This document shows, piece after piece, positions 8,040 through 17,457 of a DNA stretch of 64,000 nucleotides. Location: contig NZ_JAUGZK010000007.1 in NCBI RefSeq assembly GCF_036327005.1, positions 128,988-192,987 on the forward strand, given 5' to 3'. The stretch's first letter is position 1. Every line of letters begins with the position of its first letter. Below the pieces are notes generated by a model. The model saw nothing but the letters and a program-made list of their open reading frames with translations, had not been told where the DNA came from and did no database searches. The stretch is from Alkalimonas mucilaginosa (GTDB taxonomy: Bacteria > Pseudomonadota > Gammaproteobacteria > Enterobacterales > Alteromonadaceae). Both the position numbers and the translations under genes were made by a program.

Positions 8040-9374
8040 TCAGTCTGAATTTTGTTGCATCAAGAACTCTGCCAATGCCTGATAAGCCGGTAACGAGGTT
8101 GCATCATTGGCGCTGTTGCTGGCAACCGGATGCGAGGCGAAACGCACAATCACCATGTCAGCGGTCGGGTCGATGTAAATGGTCTGGCCATGCACGCCCC
8201 GGGCAGCAAAAGCCTGATGCGGATTATGAAAGACCCACCACATACTGCGGTAACTGCCACCGGTTAAACTGCTAAAACCGGCCGCAAAGGCTGCTTTATC
8301 ACCACCAGCCCGAATGCTGCGGGCCAGCTCTGGCGCTATGACCCCGGGTTTCCCCTGAGCTGCATCCAGCAGTGCTTGCCCCAAACGGCCCAAATCCCGC
8401 AGGGTGGCACTGATACCGCCACCGGCAAAGGGTGTGCCGAGCCCATCGACAGTCACGTAGGCATCCTGTTGCATCCCCAATGGCTGCCACAAGAGTTCAG
8501 ACACCAACTGGTGATAGGGTTTACCGGTTACGGTGGCGAGCACCCAGCCCAATACATCACTGTTGACGGTTTTATAGCCAAACACCTTGCCATGCTCTCC
8601 CGCGGCCCGGACGGTCATCAGATACTCAAAATAACCCACTGGCCCCTGATAGCCGGCAGGCTTCGGCAGCGGGTTAGCCGCAGCACTGTATTGCCAGATA
8701 TCCGCAGTTGGATCGGCATAATCTTCACTGTACTGAAGCGCAGTGGTCATATCCATCACCTGCCTCACCGTAGCATTGGCAAAGGCCGAACCCCGAAGTG
8801 CTGGTATCAGCTGACCGACCAGAGCGCTTTCATCCAGCAGCCCCTGTGCAATCAGCATTTCCGCCAATAAGCCGGTGATGGATTTGGTCATCGACATCGC
8901 GGCATGATGTTGTTGTGGGCCCAAACAGCCCCGATAGCTTTCGTACACCACCTTGCCGCGGTGGAGCACCAAAAGTCCATCGGTATAATTGGCCGCCAGG
9001 CTATCGTGCCAACTGATGGGCGTGCTGGCCCCTGTAGGAGTGAACTGCAATTGGTCAATCGACGCAATGAGTGCTTCTGGCAGTGGGGCATAGTGGTCGA
9101 TGGCGCGCGGAATGGCTGCAGTAGGCAGTAACTCACGCATGTGGCACACGCTCCAGCGTAACTTAGGGAAACTAAAGAAGTTGCTATCGGGCTGAGTGAT
9201 CCGTTTTTCTACCGGCGGCGGAAAACCCTGCATCCAACCGAGCGTTCGTGGATCGGATTGTTCGGCGTTTAATGGCTCCACTGATGAAGTCGCCGCTGTA
9301 ACGGGCAAAACAGCAGTTGCCATCAACCCGATGAAAACAGATACGAAGATTCGCTTCGGACTCGCAAAACGCAT
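8040..9374 (-). CDS. Exported serine hydrolase, beta-lactamase/6-aminohexanoate-dimer hydrolase fold
   Basis: 444 residues. The signal peptide spans about residues 1-28 (ending VTAA). The nucleophile motif SMTK is at 161-164, a Tyr motif (FGYKTVN) at about 265-271, and a late HGQ near residue 395 replaces the KTG triad of beta-lactamases. This pattern fits the NylB/EstB group of class C-like serine hydrolases, which cleave amides or esters rather than classic beta-lactams. It probably acts in the periplasm. It is convergent with the cytochrome gene. The substrate cannot be read from sequence. Confidence 0.85.
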   Translation of the reverse strand: MRFASPKRIFVSVFIGLMATAVLPVTAATSSVEPLNAEQSDPRTLGWMQGFPPPVEKRITQPDSNFFSFPKLRWSVCHMRELLPTAAIPRAIDHYAPLPEALIASIDQLQFTPTGASTPISWHDSLAANYTDGLLVLHRGKVVYESYRGCLGPQQHHAAMSMTKSITGLLAEMLIAQGLLDESALVGQLIPALRGSAFANATVRQVMDMTTALQYSEDYADPTADIWQYSAAANPLPKPAGYQGPVGYFEYLMTVRAAGEHGKVFGYKTVNSDVLGWVLATVTGKPYHQLVSELLWQPLGMQQDAYVTVDGLGTPFAGGGISATLRDLGRLGQALLDAAQGKPGVIAPELARSIRAGGDKAAFAAGFSSLTGGSYRSMWWVFHNPHQAFAARGVHGQTIYIDPTADMVIVRFASHPVASNSANDATSLPAYQALAEFLMQQNSD

Positions 9375-9564
9375 AGCACTGCTCCTTATTAGGCGGCTTC
9401 ATTCAGCTTAACAAGGAATAGCTGTCTGCTCCAGTGTTACTGGCTTGGAAGGCGCTACCAATCGCTAAAACTCAGAAGGAACATCCACAAACACGGGGCA
9501 TTATTGAGTCAGCTTTGTGGCATGCAACTCAAATGCTGGTGCATGGTTTTGCAAGTGCCTGCAA

Positions 9565-9614
9565 ATACTTGACTAAAATACTCGGATAAATAGTTGAGTG
9601 TTTTACTCAGGTAT
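9565..9614 (+). promoter_or_regulatory. Two abutting IscR type-1-like sites
   Basis: Two 25-bp elements lie back to back. Site 1 (9565-9589) reads ATACTTGACT-AAAAT-ACTCGGATAA. Site 2 (9590-9614) reads ATAGTTGAGT-GTTTT-ACTCAGGTAT. Both follow the known IscR type-1 layout (ATA-N3-GACT-N5-AGTC-N3-TAT), site 2 with about two mismatches. They lie 115 bp before the fpr start. Control of a flavodoxin/ferredoxin reductase by an iron-sulfur sensor would make sense. A different Rrf2 regulator is possible. Confidence 0.55.
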
Positions 9615-9728
9615 TGTACCATCGCCTTTTCTGGCGATTTCTCAGATTATCAAACAGCGCTAATGAATACAGCACATGCTGCGGCCTTGTTTGGTGGTTG
9701 TGTTAAGCATACTGATAATGAGGGGTTT

Positions 9729-10511
9729 ATGCGAGGTACTATCACTGAAACGGTGACTCAGGTTCATCATTGGAACGATACGCTTTTTAGTATTAAAACC
9801 ACACGACGCCCTGGCTTCACCTTTGAAAATGGTCAGTTCGTGATGATTGGCATCGAAGTGGACAACAAACCACTGCTACGGGCTTACAGCATTGCCAGTG
9901 CGAACTACGAAGATGAGCTGGAGTTTTTCAGCATCAAGGTACCGGACGGTGCCTTGACCTCGCGCTTGCAGCACATTCAGGTGGGGCAGTCGTTGCACAT
10001 CTCGACCCGTCCAACCGGTACCCTGGTTGCAGGGCACCTGACACCAGGCGAAAACCTGTACCTGTTGGCCACCGGCACCGGTTTGGCCCCTTTTATGAGC
10101 ATCATTAAAGATCCTGCTATTTACGAGCAATTTAACAAGGTGATTCTGGTGCACGGCGTGCGCACTGTTTCTGAGCTTGCTTATCAGGATGTGATCTGCA
10201 ATCAACTGCCTAACAATGAGTTTTTTGGTGACTGGGTGCGGGACCAATTACTTTACCACCCAACAGTGACCCGTGAAGCGTACCGCCATGCCTTGCATCA
10301 GCAGCGGATCACCAGCTTACTGCAGTCGGACATCTTCACCGAGCACTTGGGCATGCCACCACTGAGCCCGGAGCGGGACCGGTTTATGCTGTGTGGCAAT
10401 CAAGCTATGCTGGATGACACCATGGCCATTTTAAATGCCAGAGGCTTTAGCAAAGCCAACTCCCGTCAGCGAGGTGATTACGTCATCGAGCAAGCCTTTT
10501 TGGAAAAATAG
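9729..10511 (+). CDS. fpr: Ferredoxin/flavodoxin-NADP(+) reductase
   Basis: 260 residues. The FAD-binding motif RAYSIAS lies near residue 52, and the NADP site GTGLAPFMSI near 112. The C-terminus (YVIEQAFLEK) has the bacterial Fpr pattern. The enzyme moves electrons between NADPH and flavodoxin or ferredoxin in the cytoplasm, feeding iron-sulfur assembly, radical-SAM enzymes and oxidative-stress repair. ATG 9729 is preferred because GAGG lies just before it and the protein then begins where the family does. The longer upstream frame would be read through the regulatory sites. Confidence 0.93.
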   Translation: MRGTITETVTQVHHWNDTLFSIKTTRRPGFTFENGQFVMIGIEVDNKPLLRAYSIASANYEDELEFFSIKVPDGALTSRLQHIQVGQSLHISTRPTGTLVAGHLTPGENLYLLATGTGLAPFMSIIKDPAIYEQFNKVILVHGVRTVSELAYQDVICNQLPNNEFFGDWVRDQLLYHPTVTREAYRHALHQQRITSLLQSDIFTEHLGMPPLSPERDRFMLCGNQAMLDDTMAILNARGFSKANSRQRGDYVIEQAFLEK

Positions 10512-10628
10512 TCTACTTGTTAGCAGCGGATGCCTCATCGCACTGCCAACAGGGTTGTACACGAGGTTTGTGCGGGCCTGAATTGCCGCAAATCCTTAAA
10601 AAATTGCATTGATTAACAACCCAACACA

Positions 10629-10668
10629 CAGAATCACCATGCAACGTATTGATTGCATGGTGATTCTG
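10629..10668. terminator. 16-bp perfect hairpin after fpr
   Basis: Left arm 10629-10644 (CAGAATCACCATGCAA) is fully complementary to 10653-10668, with an 8-nt loop. It has no T tract on the plus side and lies 118 bp after fpr. It could end fpr transcription, act as a processing or attenuation structure, or be a stray palindromic repeat. Confidence 0.5.
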
Positions 10669-10754
10669 AGATCGGCCTCTAACTCATTGCAGCACGCTTT
10701 TCGATATGTTCAAGCCATTCATTGCTGATGATAAGTTCACAGATCTATTTACTA

Positions 10755-10802
10755 TACCAACCAGACGGTATATTATTCGCACTACTGTACCAACCAGACG
10801 GT
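10755..10802. promoter_or_regulatory. Twin operator for the TetR regulator
   Basis: TACCAACCAGACGGT occurs twice, at 10755-10769 and 10788-10802, 33 bp apart (about three helical turns). Each copy has ACC/GGT ends typical of a TetR half-dyad. The second copy ends 13 bp before the regulator's ATG, so binding would block the operon promoter: likely autorepression released by a pump substrate. Confidence 0.65.
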
Positions 10803-10815
10803 TTTTTGAGGGCGA

Positions 10816-11361
10816 ATGATGAACAAACGAGCCAAGGTAACCAAAGCGCAGATCATTGAAGCGGCGCTAAGCGTGGCAGCCGAAAAGGGCGCTGGCAGGG
10901 TAACGCTGGATGAAGTCGCCAAAGTCAGCGGTTTTAGCAAAGGCGGCTTGCTGTATCACTTTCCCAGCAAAGAAGCGCTGATAAGCGCTATGGTGCAGCA
11001 GTTGGTGGATAACACCGAAGCCGGCCGGCAGCAACTGCTGGCGCAAGGAGAAAATGCACTGACCGCTATGGTTAAGGCGCATGCCCTCTTATCCGAGCAT
11101 CTTCAGGGCAATACCGCCATGGCCCTTTTAGCAGCAGCTGCTGAGCAACCTGGTTTGCTGAACCCGGTGCAGCAGGCCTGTCAGCTTTTGCTGCAGGATA
11201 TTAACGCTGAGAGTGGCGATAACCCGGAAGCGGTATTACTGATGCTGGCCTGCGATGCGCTCTGGTTTCAGGATATGTTGTCAATTTCGCCCTTTACCAG
11301 CAAGCAAAAAGAGCAACTACAACACTACCTGCTATGTCGGGCTAAGGAGCTGATGCCATGA
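10816..11361 (+). CDS. TetR-family repressor of the RND efflux operon
   Basis: 181 residues. The N-terminal helix-turn-helix is at about 10-55 (TLDEVAKVSGFSKGGLLYHFPSKEAL, a clear TetR signature), with an all-helical ligand-binding C-terminal domain. ATG 10816 follows GAGGGCG; a second ATG is at 10819. Its stop overlaps the start of the membrane-fusion gene (ATGA), so repressor and pump are co-translated. Twin operators sit just upstream. Confidence 0.93.
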   Translation: MMNKRAKVTKAQIIEAALSVAAEKGAGRVTLDEVAKVSGFSKGGLLYHFPSKEALISAMVQQLVDNTEAGRQQLLAQGENALTAMVKAHALLSEHLQGNTAMALLAAAAEQPGLLNPVQQACQLLLQDINAESGDNPEAVLLMLACDALWFQDMLSISPFTSKQKEQLQHYLLCRAKELMP

Positions 11362-12422
11362 AAACTTTGTTGGTAAAAACACTGGTTCCTTTCACCTTGC
11401 TGTTAATGGTGTCACTTGGGTTGACGGCTTGCTCGAAAGCGCCGGATGAAGCCGACCAGCAGATGCCAGTGACGGTAAGGCTGGTGACGGTGAATGGCGA
11501 TGCTCAGCACAGCAGCCGCAGTTTTGTTGGCCGGGTCGATGCGGTCAGCACCGTTGATCTGGCATTTCAGGTCGGTGGCCGGGTGACGGAATTGGCTGTA
11601 CAGCAAGGCCAGGTGGTGCCGGCCGGTGAGCTGTTGGCGGCGTTGGACCCTGCCGATTACCAGTTGGCGTTGCAACAAGCCAGGGTGCAACTGGAGCAGG
11701 CGCAGCGCGATCTGGAAAGGGCCAGGCCGCTGCGGGAGCAGGGTATTTTAACGCCGTCGGATTTTGAGCAGCTGCAAACCAGTTACGATCTGGCCAAAGT
11801 AGCGCTGGATAATGCCCGGCGCAATGTGGAACATACCCGGCTGGAAGCACCCTTTGATGCGCTGATCACCCGCCGTTTGATTGAGCGTTATACCACAGTG
11901 GCGGCCGGCACGCCGGTGCTTCGGGTGCAGAATATCAGCGAACTTCGGGTGCATATCAATGTGCCGGAGCAATTGATGCGCCTGGTAAACGACAGTGCTG
12001 ATTACCGTGTGTTGGTGCGCCTGCCGGGTCTGGCGGATGGGGTGGCGCTGCAGTACCGCGAGCATGCGACTGAGGCCGATGCCATCACCCAAACCTACCG
12101 GGTATCCTTTGCGTTGCAACCGGTGGCCGGGGTGAATCTGCTGCCGGGTATGACGGTGAATGTGGTAACCGAGCGTACCTTGCAGCAAAGCAGCTTATCG
12201 GTACCTTTGTCGGCGATTGATACCGGCACGCCGGAGCAGTTTTATGTCTGGCGTTACCTGAGTGACAGCCAGACGGTAGAGCGGGTTCAGGTCGAGCTTG
12301 GCCAAATCCACGGCCAGCAGGTCGATATTTTAAGTGGCGTGCAGTATGGCGATCAACTGGTATCGGCTGGTCTCGTGCATTTGCAGCCGGGGCAGCGGGT
12401 ACGCCCCTTTCAGGCTTACTGA
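11358..12422 (+). CDS. RND efflux periplasmic adaptor (membrane-fusion) lipoprotein
   Basis: 354 residues. A lipoprotein signal ends with lipobox LTAC, Cys at residue 25. There follow a barrel-sandwich/lipoyl segment (VDLAFQVGGRVTELAVQQGQVV), a coiled-coil hairpin (about residues 100-150), and beta-barrel and membrane-proximal domains. It joins the inner-membrane RND pump to a TolC-like outer channel. No outer-membrane factor gene is in the operon, so the channel must be encoded elsewhere. It follows tetR with a 4-bp overlap. Confidence 0.93.
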   Translation: MKTLLVKTLVPFTLLLMVSLGLTACSKAPDEADQQMPVTVRLVTVNGDAQHSSRSFVGRVDAVSTVDLAFQVGGRVTELAVQQGQVVPAGELLAALDPADYQLALQQARVQLEQAQRDLERARPLREQGILTPSDFEQLQTSYDLAKVALDNARRNVEHTRLEAPFDALITRRLIERYTTVAAGTPVLRVQNISELRVHINVPEQLMRLVNDSADYRVLVRLPGLADGVALQYREHATEADAITQTYRVSFALQPVAGVNLLPGMTVNVVTERTLQQSSLSVPLSAIDTGTPEQFYVWRYLSDSQTVERVQVELGQIHGQQVDILSGVQYGDQLVSAGLVHLQPGQRVRPFQAY

Positions 12423-12435
12423 GCGAGGATAACGG

Positions 12436-15400
12436 ATGAACATTGCCAGTTACGCCATTGATAAGCAAATCAGCACCTGGTTGCTGGTGTTGCTGTGTTT
12501 TTTGGGTGGTCTATGGGCCCTTAACACCATTGGCCGGTTGGAAGATCCGGCCTTTACCTTAAAAGAAGCCATTGTGATGACGCCTTATCCGGGCGCGACC
12601 GCCGAGGAAGTCGAGCGTGAAGTGACGGAGAAAATGGAGTCGGCCATTCAGCAGTTGTCGCAGTTAAAGCGCATCAGCTCGAAATCCATGCCGGGCATGT
12701 CGGAAATTAGGGTCGAGATTCAGGACAAATACGATGGCAGCCAAATGCCGCAAATCTGGGATGAGCTCAGGCGCAAAGTCACTGATATTCAGCCTGAGCT
12801 GCCCAGCGGTGTGCTGACTCCGATGGTCAATGATGACTTTGGCGATGTGTTTGGCATTTTTTATGCGGTAACGGCCGACGGTTTCAGCGATCGGGAGATC
12901 CGCGAGCTGGCGAGCTTTTTACGGCGGGAAATGCTGACGGTACCAGGGGTCGCTAAGGTACAAACCGCCGGTGAGCCGGAAGAAGCCATTTACGTTGAAA
13001 TCCCGCACGAACGACTGCTTGGGCTGGGGCTACCGCCAGGGGTGATTGTTGATACGCTGCAATCAGAAAATGCGGTGGCCTCCGCTGGCTCGGTGCTGGT
13101 GGGCGATAAGCGGGTGCGGCTGGTCAGCAAGCCGGGGCTCGACTCTGTAGCAGCCATTGAAAACGTGCGCATAGGCAACCCCGGCTCGACCGAACAACTG
13201 AGTATTTACGATGTAGCCGAAGTGCGACGCGATGCGGTGGAAACACCGAGCGAACTCATTCGTTTTAACGGCAAACCGGCTTTTACCCTGGCGGTGGCAG
13301 GCTTAAGCGATGCCAATATTGTCGATGTGGGTAAAGCCGTTGATCAGCATCTTGAGCAGTTGCAGGCACAAATTCCGCTTGGGGTAACGCTGCAGCCGAT
13401 TTACCAGCAGCATCTGGTGGTAGAAAAAGCCATCAACGATTTTATCGTCAATCTGGCGCTGTCGGTGTTGATAGTGATTGGCGTGCTGTGCCTGGCCATG
13501 GGCTGGCGGGTTGGGCTGGTGGTGGGAGCTACTTTGCTGCTGACGGTGCTTGGTACGGTATTTTTTATGCGGCTCTGGCACATTGAGATGGAGCGGATTT
13601 CGCTGGGGGCGTTGATCATTGCCATGGGTATGCTGGTTGATAATGCCATCGTGGTGGCTGAAACCATGCTGATCAATATGCAGCGTGGCCTGAGCTCGCG
13701 CCAGGCCGCCCGGGAAGCGGCAGGCCGCACGCAAATCCCGTTGCTGGGTGCTACCGTCATTGGCATTATGGCCTTTGCCGGCATTGGCTTGTCGCCAGAT
13801 GCTACCGGCGAGTTTCTGTTCTCGCTGTTTGCTGTGATTGGTATTTCCCTGCTGCTGAGCTGGGTGTTGGCCGTCACCGTGACGCCGCTGTTTGGCCATT
13901 ACCTGTTTAAGCCGGCCAGCGGGGCTTCGGCCGATCCTTATGCCGGGCGCTTTTATCGCCACTACGCTGTTTTGCTGCAGCGGGCGCTGCGTCATCGCTG
14001 GCTGACACTGGGTGGACTGGTATTGCTGACCCTGATTAGTGTGCTTGGTTTTGGCAAGGTGCCGCAGGTGTTTTTCCCTGCCTCGAACACGCCGATTTTC
14101 TACGTCAATTATTACCTGCCACAAGGCTCGGATATCCAGGCTACGTCGCGGGACATTGCCCAACTGGAAGACTTTTTACTGCAGCAACCTGAGGTGGAGT
14201 CCGTCAGCAGTTTTGTCGGTGGTGGTGCCAGTCGTTTTATGTTGACCTATGCGCCTGAGCTGCCCAATCCTGCCTATGGGCAACTGATTGTTCGCACCGG
14301 GCATCGTGATGAAATTCCACCCTTGATGCAGCGGCTGCGCGAGCAAATGCCGCCTGAGTTACCGCAAGGTACCATCTATTTGCAGCAACTGATGTTTGGT
14401 CCGGGGGCCGGTGCCAAGTTGCAGGTGCGGTTATCCGGTGCCGATGAAGCCGAGCTGCGTCGCTATGGCCAACAGGTGGAAGGCATCATGCGGGCCAGTG
14501 GCGTCATCACCGATATCCGGCAAAACTGGCGGCAGCGTGAGCTGGTGATTGTGCCGGATTTCAACGAAGAGCGGGCCAGGGTGGCCGGGGTGAACCGCAC
14601 CGATGTGGCGCAAACGCTGGAACTCGCCACCACCGGGGTGCAAAGCGGGGTGTACCGTGAAGCCGATCGGCAAATTCCGATTGTGGTGAGGCCGCCGGCG
14701 CATGAGCGGCTGAGTGTCGATAACCTGCAGGATCGGATGATCTGGAGTTCGGTCGACAATAGTTACATTCCTATTACTCAGGTGATTGATGGTCTGTACA
14801 CCCGCAGCGAAGAAGCCCGTATTCACCGCCGCGACCGGGTTCGCACCCTGACGGTGGAAGCCGAGCCGGTGCTTGGGATCACGGCCGACCAGGCGCTGCG
14901 GCAGATTAAAGATCAGCTCGAGCAACTGGCACTGCCAACAGGCTACCGTTTAACCTTAGGCGGAGAATACGAAGACTCGGCTGAAGCCCAGCAATCGCTG
15001 GCCAATCAGTTGCCACTCAGCTTTTTGGTGATGCTGGTGATTAGCATTTTGTTGTTTGGCTCGTTCAAGCAGCCGCTGGTGATTTGGCTGATTGTGCCGA
15101 TGGCGATTTGCGGGGTGACGGCAGCACTGCTGTTGTCCGGCCTGCCTTTTGGTTTTACGTCCTTGCTGGGTTTTTTAAGTTTGTCGGGCATGCTGATGAA
15201 AAATGCCATTGTGCTGGTGGATGAAATCGATCTGCAACTGCAGCAACTGCCAGACAAAATTGAGGCCATTGTCCAGGCCAGCATCAGCCGGATCCGCCCG
15301 GTGATCCTGGCGGCACTGACCACCATTTTGGGCATGCTGCCGCTGCTGTGGGATGCATTTTTTAACAGCATGGCGGTGACCATTATGGGGGGCCTGGCTT

Positions 15401-15480
15401 TTGCCACGGTGCTGACGCTGGTGGCTGTGCCTGTGCTCTATGCTGTGGTGTTTTCTATTCAAAGTAAAAAAAGCAGTTAA
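12436..15480 (+). CDS. RND efflux inner-membrane transporter (HAE1/AcrB family)
   Basis: 1014 residues with two repeats, each of one helix, a large periplasmic domain and five to six helices. The proton-relay region GMLVDNAIVVAE (about residues 398-409) keeps one of the two Asp found in AcrB. TPYPGATAEEVEREVTEKME near the N-terminus is characteristic of the family. It uses proton influx to export drugs, solvents or metabolites with the upstream adaptor. GAGGATAACGG precedes ATG 12436. A strong hairpin follows the stop. The substrate is not evident. Confidence 0.94.
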   Translation: MNIASYAIDKQISTWLLVLLCFLGGLWALNTIGRLEDPAFTLKEAIVMTPYPGATAEEVEREVTEKMESAIQQLSQLKRISSKSMPGMSEIRVEIQDKYDGSQMPQIWDELRRKVTDIQPELPSGVLTPMVNDDFGDVFGIFYAVTADGFSDREIRELASFLRREMLTVPGVAKVQTAGEPEEAIYVEIPHERLLGLGLPPGVIVDTLQSENAVASAGSVLVGDKRVRLVSKPGLDSVAAIENVRIGNPGSTEQLSIYDVAEVRRDAVETPSELIRFNGKPAFTLAVAGLSDANIVDVGKAVDQHLEQLQAQIPLGVTLQPIYQQHLVVEKAINDFIVNLALSVLIVIGVLCLAMGWRVGLVVGATLLLTVLGTVFFMRLWHIEMERISLGALIIAMGMLVDNAIVVAETMLINMQRGLSSRQAAREAAGRTQIPLLGATVIGIMAFAGIGLSPDATGEFLFSLFAVIGISLLLSWVLAVTVTPLFGHYLFKPASGASADPYAGRFYRHYAVLLQRALRHRWLTLGGLVLLTLISVLGFGKVPQVFFPASNTPIFYVNYYLPQGSDIQATSRDIAQLEDFLLQQPEVESVSSFVGGGASRFMLTYAPELPNPAYGQLIVRTGHRDEIPPLMQRLREQMPPELPQGTIYLQQLMFGPGAGAKLQVRLSGADEAELRRYGQQVEGIMRASGVITDIRQNWRQRELVIVPDFNEERARVAGVNRTDVAQTLELATTGVQSGVYREADRQIPIVVRPPAHERLSVDNLQDRMIWSSVDNSYIPITQVIDGLYTRSEEARIHRRDRVRTLTVEAEPVLGITADQALRQIKDQLEQLALPTGYRLTLGGEYEDSAEAQQSLANQLPLSFLVMLVISILLFGSFKQPLVIWLIVPMAICGVTAALLLSGLPFGFTSLLGFLSLSGMLMKNAIVLVDEIDLQLQQLPDKIEAIVQASISRIRPVILAALTTILGMLPLLWDAFFNSMAVTIMGGLAFATVLTLVAVPVLYAVVFSIQSKKSS

Positions 15481-15487
15481 CCTGGCC

Positions 15488-15521
15488 GCACCATACCCCG
15501 GCTAATCCCCGGGGATGGTGC
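15488..15521 (+). terminator. Terminator of the tetR-RND operon
   Basis: GCACCAT-a-CCCCGG (15488-15501) pairs with CCGGGG-ATGGTGC (15509-15521): 13 bp with one bulged A and a 7-nt loop, followed by CTGTCTTTA. It begins eight bases after the pump stop codon. Confidence 0.8.
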
Positions 15522-15677
15522 CTGTCTTTAACATTGAGCCCCTGTGTGGCTGCTAATTTGCATTAGATTTGTCAAAAATTGCAGATAGTGGCAGTTATCT
15601 TCTACGCTTCCATGTAGAATGCGCGTTTTCTAAGCGCAGCCAGATTTTCTGATGCAGTGCATATGGGTAGGATAGGT

Positions 15678-16007
15678 ATGAAAAAGACATTCGCGTTAAC
15701 GCATCCCAGGCTAAAACCAGCACGTTGGGTAGACGCCATTAAGCATGAAATTAGAAAGTACCTGAAGCGGGAGCGACGTAAAGCGCTGCCAGCGGGTATG
15801 GACTACTGGACCTTTGATTGCCGTTTTGGTGCCACTGAAGAAGTGGCCGTCAAAATTTTCACCCCGGACATCAATAAACAGATCGATGCGGCTGTGGCGC
15901 AAGACTTGCCAGGTTTTTATGTTGAAATTCTGGCCAGAGCCTGCCCGCATCAGCCACGCGATAGTCGTGACGATACAGATAGCGATTTTGACGGTGCCAG
16001 TGATTAA
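15678..16007 (+). CDS. DUF6172-family protein
   Basis: 109 residues starting MKKTFALTHPRLKPAR. The basic N-terminal half (HEIRKYLKRERRKALP) is followed by a DYWTFDCRFG segment and an acidic tail (DSRDDTDSDFDG). This matches the small conserved family DUF6172, whose function is not known. ATG 15678 is chosen because the conserved part begins exactly there and a GATAGG ribosome-binding site precedes it. It lies 39 bp before the helicase gene in the same direction. The charge pattern suggests nucleic acid or ribosome contact, but this is inference. Confidence 0.8.
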   Translation: MKKTFALTHPRLKPARWVDAIKHEIRKYLKRERRKALPAGMDYWTFDCRFGATEEVAVKIFTPDINKQIDAAVAQDLPGFYVEILARACPHQPRDSRDDTDSDFDGASD

Positions 16008-16046
16008 TTTTTTTGTAAACTGTAGCTATTCTACAGAGGAACTCTT

Positions 16047-17387
16047 ATGCAATTTTCATCTTTAGATTTAGCGGCAGACTTACAGCGCGCTTTGATCGAG
16101 TGCGGTTACAACGAGATGACGCCGGTGCAGGCTCAGGCCATCGTACCGGCCCGGCGGGGCAAGGATTTGCAGGTCACAGCGCAAACCGGCACCGGTAAAA
16201 CGGCGGCTTTTGCTATCCCGGTGCTGCAGCGCATGCTGGACAACCCGAAAGCTAGCCAGTCGCGTCGTCCAAGGGCTTTGATTGTAACGCCAACCCGTGA
16301 GCTGGCCGAGCAAATTGGCACGGCCATTACAGCTTACGCGCAGTTTGTGCCGCTAAGCGTGACGGCATTGTATGGTGGCGTCAAAATGGGCGGCCAGGCC
16401 AGTAAACTGGCGGCTGGCGTCGATATAGTCATCAGTACCCCCGGCCGTTTGCTGGAGCATATGGCGCTTGGCAATGTGATGTTAGGCGATGTGGAATTCG
16501 TGGTGTTGGATGAAGCCGACCGCATGCTGGATATGGGCTTTAGCACCGATGTGCTGAAATTGCTGCAGATGACAGCCCGTAACCGACAAACCTTGTTGTT
16601 TTCTGCCACTACCTCGCCTGCGGTCAATGAGTTGTCGCATAAAATTCTGAAGAATCACCAGCAAATCCGGGTTACCAAAACCAACAGTGCAGCGGATACA
16701 GTCCACCACGTAGTGTATCCGGTGGAAGAAAGTCGCAAAATCGAGTTATTCGAACAGCTGCTGGCCGAGCAAAACTGGTTTCAGGTGTTGGTGTTTACCA
16801 GTACCAAAGACCAGGCAGACCGCTTATTAGCTGGCCTGCAGCAGCGCCGTATCGAGGCGGCGGTGTGTCATGGCGATAAAAGCCAGGGGGCACGGCGTCG
16901 GGCACTGGCCGATTTTAAATCGGCCAAGTTGCAGGTGCTGATTGCCACTGAAGTAGCCGCCAGGGGCCTGGATATTCAGGGGTTGGATTATGTGGTCAAC
17001 TTTCATCTGCCGTATTTGCCGGAAGATTACGTGCATCGCATTGGCCGTACCGGGCGGGCAGGGGCTAAGGGCCATGCCATTTCCTTTGTCAGCCGTGAGG
17101 AAGAGCAAAGCTTAGAGCGCATCCAAAAATTAATGGGCAGTACCATTAAGCGCATTAGCAAACCAGGTTTTGAAGTCAGCACCCGCGATTCGCTGTTAAA
17201 AAGCATTTCGCGTAAAGTGCTGACCGGGCGTGCCAACAAAGCATCTGAAACCACCATCGACCTGGAGCGCTCAGGCAAGGCTGGCTCGAAAGCCAAGGCT
17301 AAGCCGAAAGCCTCGGCTCCATCACAAGCTAACGCCAGGCCAAAAGCGAACGCCAAGCCAAAAACCAAAGCAGGCCGAAGTAAGTAA
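16047..17387 (+). CDS. rhlE: DEAD-box ATP-dependent RNA helicase, RhlE-like
   Basis: 446 residues. The Q motif is near residue 28 (TPVQAQAI), Walker A AQTGTGKT at 45-52, DEAD at 155-158, SAT at 186-188, and HRIGRTGRAG at 330-339. The C-terminal 40 residues are a low-complexity basic tail of Lys/Ala/Pro repeats (KAKPKASAP, KANAKPKTKAG) typical of RhlE proteins and likely to bind RNA. It unwinds short RNA duplexes in ribosome assembly or mRNA decay. GAGG lies before ATG 16047 and a terminator hairpin follows. Assignment to RhlE rather than another DEAD group rests on motif spacing and the tail. Confidence 0.9.
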   Translation: MQFSSLDLAADLQRALIECGYNEMTPVQAQAIVPARRGKDLQVTAQTGTGKTAAFAIPVLQRMLDNPKASQSRRPRALIVTPTRELAEQIGTAITAYAQFVPLSVTALYGGVKMGGQASKLAAGVDIVISTPGRLLEHMALGNVMLGDVEFVVLDEADRMLDMGFSTDVLKLLQMTARNRQTLLFSATTSPAVNELSHKILKNHQQIRVTKTNSAADTVHHVVYPVEESRKIELFEQLLAEQNWFQVLVFTSTKDQADRLLAGLQQRRIEAAVCHGDKSQGARRRALADFKSAKLQVLIATEVAARGLDIQGLDYVVNFHLPYLPEDYVHRIGRTGRAGAKGHAISFVSREEEQSLERIQKLMGSTIKRISKPGFEVSTRDSLLKSISRKVLTGRANKASETTIDLERSGKAGSKAKAKPKASAPSQANARPKANAKPKTKAGRSK

Positions 17388-17394
17388 GCTTTAG

Positions 17395-17433
17395 CCGCCA
17401 TCATCCAGAGCTTATGCCTCTGGGTGATGGCGG
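17395..17433. terminator. Terminator after the helicase
   Basis: CCGCCATCATCCAGAG (17395-17410) pairs with 17418-17433 over 16 positions with one T-G wobble and a 7-nt loop. It starts seven bases after the helicase stop. It has only a short T run (GATTT). Confidence 0.75.
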
Positions 17434-17457
17434 GGCGATTTACCTCAGCGGTAGCTC

